Source: Ulva prolifera (Eukaryota > Chlorophyta > Ulvophyceae > Ulvales > Ulvaceae). From it: 64,000 bases of DNA. Below the pieces are notes generated by a model. The model saw nothing but the letters and a program-made list of their open reading frames with translations, was not told the origin of the DNA and did not search any database. A program made the translations under genes and the position numbers. Of the stretch, positions 9,476-17,843 are shown piece by piece. The stretch spans positions 6,087,658 to 6,151,657 of the forward strand of contig CM041196.1 in assembly GCA_023078555.1 (NCBI GenBank), in the 5' to 3' direction. How positions within the stretch are numbered: the first letter of the stretch is position 1; every line of letters starts with the position of its first letter.

Positions 9476-11371
9476 ACAGTGGCTCATGCCCCTGGTTCAT
9501 GCAGGGACGCAGCGGCTCCCATCATCCTCCCCAGCACGCACAGCACGGGCAGCAGGGAGGCCGCCCTCGTCTACTTTTCCGGTGGAGGGGTCGATGCCAG
9601 GCACTGTGTGTCCCTCGTGCGCGCAATTCAAGCGGAGATGGCGGCTGCCGGCACGGCACTCCATGTCGCCCTTCCGCCGGCCCCACGCCTTAGCCCCGCC
9701 ATGTTCGACGCCACCGGCCAGCAGTCCCTCATGCACCCGATGCTAGACTCGGCGCGGGCCGCACTGGAGGATCAATGTGGGTTCCGCGCCACGCCCCAGA
9801 ACCTCTTTCTCGGCGGGCACTCCTTCGGCAGCATCCTTGCGGCGCATGCCGCATTCCACAGCCCCGGGACCCCTGCAGACACAATCGCCGCAGAGGCGCA
9901 CGGCCTCTGCGTGGTGTGTCACGGCGGGTACATCCGGGAGCAGTACCGTGAGTTGGAGACGCTCCGTTCCGCACCGACCGCGGAGATCCTCGGGGACCGC
10001 GACGGCCTCATCCGGCTGAACAATTTTGCCGTGCTCCGCTCCGAGATCGACGCCAACGTGCTAGACGCTGCCGAGCGTGCCCGGATCGCACCTGTGGTCA
10101 TCCTCCCAGGAGTCTCACACACCTCGTTCTGCGATGGCGCGTCAACGGCGTATGTCGCGCCGCGCGACACCCCGCCGACCGCACCTACCGCCGCCGGCAC
10201 GGCCGCAATCGCCGATGCAACTGCGAAGTTCATGCTCATGTCGGACCCAGAAGCGCCCGCCGACGCTGTGCGTGCTGCGGCCGCGTTCTTTGAGGAGAGC
10301 ACACGCAGCGCCGCTGCGGACTTTCTGGACGTCTACCGCGACGCGCTGGCGCGGGACGAGGCCGGGGACACTTGCCGAGACGTGCAGCGGCTCGTGCTTG
10401 GCCTGCTGCCCTGCGCGGGGCCGCAGATCGAGCCACGACACCCTGAGGACACAGGGTTCGGTGAAGACCAGGTCGTGGTGTTGCAGCCGCGGCCGTGGAA
10501 CACACAGCCACCGGAGGACCCTGACACTCCGGCCCTGGAGCATGACCGGCCGTTCCTTTCATCTAAGCCAAAGCTATTTGAGGAGGGCGGTATGGGGGGC
10601 CGCAACAGTGACAGTGGCAGTGGAGGGGTGGGCTCCGCTGAGCACCCTGAGCCGCCTGCAGGGCGTGTGCACGTGTGGCCACAGTCGTCCCTCGCCCTGA
10701 GATCACCCGCAGTAGCTCCCCAGACAAGCATGCCCTGGGCGCCGACGCAGCTGCGGTGCAAGCTCAAGTCTGGCCACAGTGTCGCGGCCGCGCTCGCAAC
10801 CGGCCTCGGCATCTTCCCCGGCGGTCCCGACTCCGACTCCCCCCCTAGCCACCCATCGCCAAAGGCTGTGGACCCCGATCCAGAGGCTCAGCAGGAGGCC
10901 GAGCGGCTGGACCCATTCACAGCGGCGCGCATCAATGAGCACATCGTGCGCAGCGTGCTCAGCAGGCTGCCGCAGCGCGTGCAGGAGCTCTATGAACAGT
11001 CGCCGCGGCGGCTCGCGTTTGGACCGGATCTGGTCCTGCGCGCAGCCCCCGCCTGGGCCGCTTCGTCGCTGTCGTTCACCGATCATGTGGACGAGTGCGA
11101 GGGCGCCTCTGACAGTGGTGGCGAAGCTGTGTGGCGACCGCCGGCAGGCGCGGGGGGTGTGGTGCTGTGCAGCCCGCGGCTTACGACGCCGCCGGGCGTG
11201 ACAAGCTCTGATGGCATGCTCTGTTGCACTGTGATTTCAGAGGCCCAGGCGTTTGAGTACATTATGTACGAGAGCCAGAAGGGCGCCGGCATCGAAGTAG
11301 ACGCGGAGGGGCTGCTGTTGCAGAGCCGAGAGGCCTCGGAGGTGCCTGTAGCCGCGGCCGTGTCGGGCTAG
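9476..11371 (+). CDS. Alpha/beta-hydrolase-fold protein with long disordered C-terminal region
   Basis: A single open frame of about 630 codons contains a complete alpha/beta-hydrolase triad in order. The nucleophile elbow is GHSFG (Ser about 115), the acid is in LGDRDGLI (Asp173 or 175), and the His is in PGVSHTSFCDG (about 214). The first strand reads AALVYFSGGG. The likely reaction is hydrolysis of an ester or amide; the substrate cannot be told. Residues about 330-480 are Pro/Ser/Gly-rich and probably disordered. A more ordered, helical C-terminal block (about 480-600) includes AQAFEYIMYESQKG. The first in-frame ATG is around residue 54, inside the fold, so the N-terminus must come from an upstream exon; several AG acceptors lie at 9478-9560. 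The stop is TAG at 11369-11371. Strong GC3 bias supports a real host gene. Confidence 0.75.
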   Translation, partial: TVAHAPGSCRDAAAPIILPSTHSTGSREAALVYFSGGGVDARHCVSLVRAIQAEMAAAGTALHVALPPAPRLSPAMFDATGQQSLMHPMLDSARAALEDQCGFRATPQNLFLGGHSFGSILAAHAAFHSPGTPADTIAAEAHGLCVVCHGGYIREQYRELETLRSAPTAEILGDRDGLIRLNNFAVLRSEIDANVLDAAERARIAPVVILPGVSHTSFCDGASTAYVAPRDTPPTAPTAAGTAAIADATAKFMLMSDPEAPADAVRAAAAFFEESTRSAAADFLDVYRDALARDEAGDTCRDVQRLVLGLLPCAGPQIEPRHPEDTGFGEDQVVVLQPRPWNTQPPEDPDTPALEHDRPFLSSKPKLFEEGGMGGRNSDSGSGGVGSAEHPEPPAGRVHVWPQSSLALRSPAVAPQTSMPWAPTQLRCKLKSGHSVAAALATGLGIFPGGPDSDSPPSHPSPKAVDPDPEAQQEAERLDPFTAARINEHIVRSVLSRLPQRVQELYEQSPRRLAFGPDLVLRAAPAWAASSLSFTDHVDECEGASDSGGEAVWRPPAGAGGVVLCSPRLTTPPGVTSSDGMLCCTVISEAQAFEYIMYESQKGAGIEVDAEGLLLQSREASEVPVAAAVSG

Positions 11372-12082
11372 TGCCTCTGCATACAGGCCACCAAGTCCGT
11401 GCACACCTGGCAGAGGAGCTCGGGGTGTTTGTACTGTACATTATGTATATGAAAGTGCCAGGTGCAGTATGGGGCGTGAGATTGCAGATGTATAAGAAAC
11501 CATAAACGTTCAACTCCTACGACTGCATGACTTACGTATGTGCATCTCGGTGGCATCGACACGCATGCTGCGCTGGTCATGACGCATAAGCCCAAAATTC
11601 AACGCCCAGTCAGTCCCAGGCTTCGGATCCTCAGACTTCTTGCACCTTGTGTACATCACCGTCGCTCGTGGATTCTTGACCATGTGTAGCCACGTGTGAG
11701 CTTTTTGCTCTTCTTCATGTGTTCATAGTGCTTGATTGGGATTGTGGCTGCTTGTGCCAAATAGGCCTGACCAATGCAGAGGGGTCCGCAGCCGTGTCAC
11801 AGAGCAGCTATCAGCGATCGTGTGACGTTCACTGCTGGCAGTGAGGCATGCTGGCCTGCCCTCTACACCGGTGTTCAGCCAATTTGGGGTGTTGGAATCT
11901 CGCATGGGGCGTGCGTCACGTGCACGCGACACCACTCACCACACCGCCACGCCATGCACTCCACGACATCAGTGTTGCTAACTGGATTGCAGATTCGCGA
12001 AACACGCTAAAAAGCTGCTGGTGAATGCCTTCGATTTGTGAGACTGAGTGCACAGCAACTTTCAGCACAGAAAATGGTGAAG
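11372..12082. other. Intergenic, no gene seen
   Basis: Probably holds the 3' UTR of the hydrolase gene and spacer up to the left inverted repeat of the gypsy element. Only short frames without recognisable domains occur. Confidence 0.5.
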
Positions 12083-12149
12083 CTGAAGCCGTTGAGGATA
12101 GATAGTAATGTTTACACGAGATAACGATTGGAATACTGAGTCGAAATCC
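12083..12149 (+). repeat. Left 67-bp terminal inverted repeat
   Basis: Starts CTGAAGCCGTTGAGGATAGA and ends TGAGTCGAAATCC. It matches the reverse complement of 16182-16248 with one mismatch. Confidence 0.95.
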
Positions 12150-12365
12150 GTAGGTAAACTGTGGCGTCTTGCCTTATGTACCTATTGTGTTCAGAACAGT
12201 GTCAGCTGTGCCACCCTGGCAGCAGCCCGCAGCGCTGCAGTACTCGAGATAACGAGGCACATTGCAGCTTCAGCGAAATGGCATCAGTCCTCCCCTCTAG
12301 CTGTATGCTGCACAGGAGAAGATAGCACACAATCAAAATCAAAACAATAGCAGAGCAGACAAAGC

Positions 12366-15300
12366 TCAGCTCAGGCCTTCTCGATCAGGGCCGAAATAAT
12401 CATGCAAGGCGTTTTCCCAAACTACATCCACCTCATCATCACTTCCGTAGTCTTCATCGACTTCAACTTCTTCGATTATTGATAAACCGTAGGTCTTGAC
12501 GGACGCACACTTCAACTTCTCTGTGCGCTTGAATTTCCTCTCAAACAACTTCAACAACTTCCTTTCTTCTGGCTCTTGCAGCTTGCTCTGATGAAGCCAC
12601 TCAACTCCGCCATCATGCCTCACCACGAAGTACTCCGCAGGGATGTCCAGTAAGGATGATAGACGTGATGGAGCTCTACCAGCAGCTCGTTTGCGATCTA
12701 GGATCTGCACAATTGGATTGTAAGAGGGCTGCGGATGCAAAGCCGGATAGGAGACATCGATGTCAGTCGTCCCATCGTGCAGCCATGGGCGCACATCACA
12801 AACGTTGAAAACGTTGTGGATTCGAGAATAAGCGTTAGGCAAATTCAACGTAACTGTACCATGCTCAGAGACAGTGACAACCTGAAACGGACCAACGTAT
12901 TTAGGTTGCAACTTTGGTACCTGTGTAGACGTGCGAACAACATCCAACACTTTGGTAGACACCTTGACCATGTCACCTGCCTGATAGACATGCGCACGAT
13001 CAGATGCTTTGTGAGCACGGATCATGCCTTGTCGTGCATCCTCGAGTGTGAGGTGTACTTTGGCGAATTCGTCAACGCGCTCGTGTAGCCACACTTCGAC
13101 ATCAATGTGAGGCGATTGCGTCAAACCAGTGAGAGGTGCACGCAAATCACGAGGACACCAGCCAAACAGTAGTCTGTGAGGCGTATATCCTGTAGCAGAA
13201 TGGACAGTGTTGTGATATGCGAACAGAAATGCTGGGACTCTGCGTTCCCAATCAGTCTGATACTGGTTCACGTATGAACGCAATGACGTGAGAAACACGC
13301 GATGGAATTGTTCCGTTTGACCATCGGTCTGAGGGTGGTACCCAGAGGAGAGCCGCAATTCGACTCGGAGGAAGCTCTTGAGAGCTTGCATCATCGACGC
13401 AGTCAGCCTGGTGTCGCGATCACCAACGATCACTTCAGGTAGGCCAACCCAGCTAAAGACTCGCTCCCACAGGATGCGGATTGTGTCTTTAGTGGTCGAA
13501 TGCGTAGCAATCGGGACAATGATAGCCCATTTACTGAATTTGTCAACGATGTTCAGTACAGAATCGTAACCTTCAGCAGTCGTAGGAAGTCCTTTCAACC
13601 AATCGAGTGTGATTGTATGGAAAGGTCCTTTCGGTACCTCCAGCGGATGAAGCGGAGGCTTCGGCTGAACTGTAGGCTTGTTCAATTGACATTTCGTGCA
13701 CCGCAAGACGTAGTCTTTCATGTCTTGGCGCATAGACTGCCAATAATAATGCTGCGAAATAGCATGATAACTCTTTTCCCAACCGAAATGTCCGGCCAAT
13801 GGGGAGTCGTGATACTCCGACAGCAACGAACGACGCAGCAGGCCTTGGTCAGGCACGTACACCGCATGCACCTTGTCACGGACGTAGTACAATACACCGT
13901 TGTGCAGCGCGTAATGCGAGGTCTTCGAGACATGCACTGGGCCTTGCAGCGCTCGTTTATAGAGCCTGTAAGACTCTCTGTTCTGCTTGACTGCAGTCTG
14001 AATGCGACTGAGCCAGTTGTCGTATGGCGCGACTGCACCGATAATCATTAGCTTAAGATCTGGTCGACGTGACAGACCGTCAGCGAAGTCATTCGAGTCA
14101 CCCGGAATGTACTTGACAGTGAGGTTAAACTCGGACAGGAACTGCTGCCAACGGACCTGACGCGCTGAAAGCGACGCCTGTGTCATGAAATGTTGCAGCG
14201 GCCTGTGATCAGTCTGACAAATGACTTTGAACTCAGATCCGTATAGAAAGTGTCGCCAGACACGTAGTGCCAACACGATAGCGAGGAGCTCTCGCTCGTG
14301 CACAGGATAATTTCGTTCAGCGTGGTTGAGGCTGTGTGAGAAGAACGTTATGGGACGTCTTTGCTCTGGAACAGGCTCCTGTTCGAGGGATGCACCAACT
14401 GCATAATTAGATGCATCTGTGACAACAAAGAAAGGTTTCGATGTGTCTGGGTGCATTAGCACTGGTGCGTCGAGGACTGCTTGCTTGAGCTTGCACAAGG
14501 CAGCTTGCTCGCGGTCGCCCCAACACCATGGCGTGCTCTTGCTAGTGAGCTCTGTGAGTGGAGCAGCGATATCTGCGTAGTTCTTGATGTACGCCCGCCA
14601 GAACCCAAAGGTCCCGAGCAGAGAGCGCACTTCAGACACATTGGTTGGTTCGGGCCAACGCTGTAGTGCCTCCCCCCGGAGAGGGTCGATGGCCATGCCA
14701 TCGGCGCTGACAATGTGACCGAGAAAATCGATCGTAGTCTGCAGCCACATGCACTTGGACGGCTTAACGTACAGTTGCCGTTCACGCAGCCGTTGTAAAA
14801 CAGCGCGAATGTGCATTAGGTGCTCTTCACGAGAGCGACTGAATATGCAAACATCGTCAAGATAGATTGCGATGAAATGCAAGAAGGACAAATACTGGCC
14901 CGAAGGCAGCCGTACATTATCCCTGAACGCATCGTCCATCAGAAACTGGAACGTTGACGCTGCACCGCACAAGCCCATAGGCATGACAAGGAACTCGAAG
15001 TTCCCATACGGCGTGGTGAACGCAGTCTTAGGTATATCCTCCTTTTTCATTCGGACTTGATAGTACCCATCGAGCAAGTCCAGCTTGCTGAAGTAACATG
15101 CACCAGACATGCGTGTGAGCAGGTCTGCAGTACGCGGCAACCGGTACGCAATCCTGTTGAGTGTTTTCGAATTCAATTTGACGTACGAAATGACCATACG
15201 CCAGGAACGTTTGCCTGTAAGTGGATCAGGCTTCTTAGGCACAAACAGCACGGGCGCAGCCCATGGTGACAGGGATGGCTTGATCCAGCCTTTCGCGATG

Positions 15301-16037
15301 AAATCAGCAATGTACTGCTTAATTATCGTGTGTTCCTCAGCCGTAAACGGCAATGGAGGACGCGACGAAGGCGTAACGTCCGGCGCGGTTTCAATCGTGT
15401 GTTCGATTATGGACCCATCTGCAGCGGTCCGCACAGGTGGCAGACCGCCTGGAATCTGAGGCACCAAGACGTCCTTGAACTCGTCAAGTAGTTTGCGCAT
15501 CTCCGGATCGTCAGCTCCAGGAGCTTGATCCGCTGTGACAGCGCGCAGTTCAGGCGTTACACAGGCCATGAACGCATGCTGCACTTTCTCAGCTGGCAGA
15601 TGTTTCACGTCTGCCGCAAACTGTTGAAACGTACAGAGTTCGATGAAATCGGACTCGAATTCTGGGACAGAATCCTCAGAGTGTGCGTGAAGCACGACAG
15701 TGCTGCCATTGTAATTAAGGCGCATAGTACGTGCGTGTGGAGCTAGCACCGCATGGTGCGCATCCATGAAATCCATGCCGAGTATGGCATGAAACTGTGG
15801 CATGTCAACAACCAAGAAATGGTGCTTCGCGCGAAACGGCCCAAGCTGCACCCACATGGAGTGAACCTGTCCGATAATCGGCGCGGACGAGCCATTGGCC
15901 AGCTTGGCCGAAGAGGCATACTCGCGAAAACGAATACCTCGTGATTGACAGTACTCTTTTGAGATAAAAGAGTGTGAAGCGCCTGTATCGGCTAGGAAGA
16001 GGCAGTACTCGTGGAGCGCCTGCCCTTCAAAGGTCAT
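12366..16037 (-). CDS. pol: Ty3/gypsy Pol polyprotein (PR-RT-RH-INT-chromodomain-like)
   Basis: The product copies retrotransposon RNA to DNA and integrates it. Domains in order, numbered from 16058: aspartic protease (LADTGASHS, about 22-30), reverse transcriptase (KLDLLDGYYQ near 325; YLDD at 399-402), RNase H (TDAS Asp548, Glu590, TDHRPL Asp617, Asp660), integrase zinc finger (His750, His757, Cys787, Cys790), and integrase core with Asp819, Asp880 and Glu916 in TDGQTEQ. A C-terminal GPFQV block and a chromodomain-like tail (about 1125-1190) suggest a chromovirus-type clade. All catalytic residues are present and no stop interrupts about 1230 codons, so the copy is young or selected. The first ATG is at 16037, but the frame is open to 16127; the extra Lys/Arg-rich segment resembles a Gag-Pol linker, suggesting Gag was lost. 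Confidence 0.95.
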   Translation of the reverse strand: MTFEGQALHEYCLFLADTGASHSFISKEYCQSRGIRFREYASSAKLANGSSAPIIGQVHSMWVQLGPFRAKHHFLVVDMPQFHAILGMDFMDAHHAVLAPHARTMRLNYNGSTVVLHAHSEDSVPEFESDFIELCTFQQFAADVKHLPAEKVQHAFMACVTPELRAVTADQAPGADDPEMRKLLDEFKDVLVPQIPGGLPPVRTAADGSIIEHTIETAPDVTPSSRPPLPFTAEEHTIIKQYIADFIAKGWIKPSLSPWAAPVLFVPKKPDPLTGKRSWRMVISYVKLNSKTLNRIAYRLPRTADLLTRMSGACYFSKLDLLDGYYQVRMKKEDIPKTAFTTPYGNFEFLVMPMGLCGAASTFQFLMDDAFRDNVRLPSGQYLSFLHFIAIYLDDVCIFSRSREEHLMHIRAVLQRLRERQLYVKPSKCMWLQTTIDFLGHIVSADGMAIDPLRGEALQRWPEPTNVSEVRSLLGTFGFWRAYIKNYADIAAPLTELTSKSTPWCWGDREQAALCKLKQAVLDAPVLMHPDTSKPFFVVTDASNYAVGASLEQEPVPEQRRPITFFSHSLNHAERNYPVHERELLAIVLALRVWRHFLYGSEFKVICQTDHRPLQHFMTQASLSARQVRWQQFLSEFNLTVKYIPGDSNDFADGLSRRPDLKLMIIGAVAPYDNWLSRIQTAVKQNRESYRLYKRALQGPVHVSKTSHYALHNGVLYYVRDKVHAVYVPDQGLLRRSLLSEYHDSPLAGHFGWEKSYHAISQHYYWQSMRQDMKDYVLRCTKCQLNKPTVQPKPPLHPLEVPKGPFHTITLDWLKGLPTTAEGYDSVLNIVDKFSKWAIIVPIATHSTTKDTIRILWERVFSWVGLPEVIVGDRDTRLTASMMQALKSFLRVELRLSSGYHPQTDGQTEQFHRVFLTSLRSYVNQYQTDWERRVPAFLFAYHNTVHSATGYTPHRLLFGWCPRDLRAPLTGLTQSPHIDVEVWLHERVDEFAKVHLTLEDARQGMIRAHKASDRAHVYQAGDMVKVSTKVLDVVRTSTQVPKLQPKYVGPFQVVTVSEHGTVTLNLPNAYSRIHNVFNVCDVRPWLHDGTTDIDVSYPALHPQPSYNPIVQILDRKRAAGRAPSRLSSLLDIPAEYFVVRHDGGVEWLHQSKLQEPEERKLLKLFERKFKRTEKLKCASVKTYGLSIIEEVEVDEDYGSDDEVDVVWENALHDYFGPDREGLS

Positions 16038-16181
16038 AGACCGCTTGCCTAGAGGCAAAGAGCAAATGGTGATATCACCAAGCCCTGAAGCAGAGGGTTT
16101 CTCTTTTCTGTTCTTGTTTCGTTGCGGTTAAAGTTGGACACACTCATAAGATGCGTGTGGTCTCCGCTTACTTGCTGGCTG

Positions 16182-16248
16182 GGATTTCGACTCAGTATTC
16201 CAATCGTTATCTCGTGTAAACATTACTATCCATCCTCAACGGCTTCAG
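16182..16248 (-). repeat. Right 67-bp terminal inverted repeat
   Basis: Inverted partner of 12083-12149. It lies about 55 bp upstream of the open Pol frame on the reverse strand, where an LTR and gag would be expected. Confidence 0.95.
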
Positions 16249-16451
16249 AAGCACACGCATGTTTGGGCTCAATAGCACACGCAGAATAGCTGTTGGAGCT
16301 GGTGTGCAAGGATAGAGGCTCAGATTCGAACAGGAGATCACTTGAGGTATATGTGAAGTGCTGATCGGGCGGATTTTGGTCGAGCTGCATGTTGGTCATT
16401 TGGCCTTGAGGCTGCGAATTTTCACAGCACAACTACGGTGTAAATGCACTC

Positions 16452-17025
16452 TGGGGTGTCACAGTGGCCTGCCGCAAACATCCTTCCACTGAGAATTGAA
16501 AGAGTCATTTTTGGGGACTATTTGCAGGTGGACAGCACCACACATGGATCCCACCTGCCACATAATTTACATCTGCTACTCCTAGCTACAAGTTCCAAGC
16601 AAGCCAACAAGCTGCTGGAATTGGGGGCTGGCATGGCTGGCTCGCTCGGCCTCATTCTGCTGAGTCATGCTCAATCTAGATGTGAACACACCGAGTTTGG
16701 CTGAAAGCCAGAGTCTAGACAGCTGTGCCCAGCAGCGTTCGCAGGGCAGGTATTGGGAGGCTGCACTGGGCATGCGAGGCTTTGGATCCAGCATATTCAA
16801 CGGAATCCCTAAATACCAGATACATGTATTATCGAAATTATTGGGGCTGTACTACAAGGCTTCTCCCATTACCAAATGGACCACAATCGAAGGCGCCCTC
16901 AAAGCCGACGAATGGCATCAATACTTTCATGCACCGTCTTCGCAGCGCAAACAAGTCCAGCACCTGCATCGCATATATGTACATTTTATATACTGATTTC
17001 AATTGACTGGCGTATACAAAACCTT
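16452..17025 (+). repeat. Diverged, truncated third copy (C) of the duplicated unit
   Basis: It begins GGTGTCACAGTGGCCTGCCG, matching the left edge of copies A (3296) and B (17844). Similarity reappears at 16815-17020, for example ACCAAATGGACCACAATCGA against the copies' TAAATGGAGCAGAATCGA. It is clearly older than A and B and stops after about 570 bp. The shared left edge suggests a mobile or recombining unit with a defined end. Confidence 0.6.
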
Positions 17026-17843
17026 TGGCTGCTTGTGTTGAATGTACGCATATAGTCGTCGGTGCGCGCTTCGAAATCATGCGGGCGTACAGCATACAAC
17101 TGCAGCAACCTCAAAGGATGTTCTCACGTCGACACCACTGCAAAGGTACTTTCCCACACTTTGTTTGAGAGTCGCTGAACACAGCATGTTGCCCCCCGAA
17201 CAGCTCCCAAAATCGTGTTTCGGGGGCCTGTTCCTGCAAAACTCATTCGTGTAGTGCATCTGGATACGCGTTGTCTCCCAGCGCCTACAGCTGACTCGCG
17301 TTCCTCCACGAATTCAAAGACTGTGCTGTGTGTTCAAGCACATATCATGCAGCCTTCGTATGGCATTTTGCAGAGTCGGCGTAGTTCACTGACACCGCGA
17401 CAAGCAGGTGTGCTCAGTGTGCTCGCAAGGCGTGGTCGCCTGCATGGCTGTCACAGTTCCAGTCACTCAATGCAGCTACATGCGTGCATGTGCTCCAGCC
17501 GAGCCCTCGCGCGCAGACCCCATCATCTGATATCCAACTGCAACAATATCCGCTACTGTGACGTCCGTGCTTCTGTCTTGGGAAGGCCTGCGGGCAGACT
17601 CTGCAGAGCGTCACAAGACTTGTGCGTGGTGATGTACCCGTGAAAGTTGTGAGTGCACAGGGCACACGTAGATCTACAGCTGGGCGATCTGGGCCCTCAT
17701 CAGTGCCGTGGGGTCTGTAGCCCTGTAGGTGATGAGCAAACAGCGTTCGTATGACGTGAAGTGCTGAGTGCTGCGCATGCCAGCGAGGCACAACTTCACC
17801 TGCCGTCTGCATGTCTTCGCATTTAAAGGGCAAATTTTGGGTG
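17026..17843. other. No gene seen
   Basis: About 800 bp between copy C and copy B with short, unrecognisable frames only. Confidence 0.45.

Larger units (their letters stand above)
12083..16248 (-). mobile_element. Ty3/gypsy-type Pol unit bounded by 67-bp terminal inverted repeats
   Basis: A 4.17-kb unit holds one long reverse-strand Pol frame. Its ends, 12083-12149 and 16182-16248, are inverted copies of each other (66 of 67 matches by eye). A trinucleotide AAG abuts both outer ends and could be a short target duplication. I found no direct LTRs flanking the Pol frame and no room for Gag: only about 55 bp separates the right inverted repeat from the open frame. This is not a standard LTR retrotransposon layout. 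It may be a 5'-truncated gypsy copy captured by, or rearranged into, an inverted-repeat element. Confidence 0.8.

Noticed and set aside
11500-17000. Direct LTRs for the gypsy element
   Set aside because: Comparison of the flanks of the Pol frame by eye found only inverted, not direct, long repeats.
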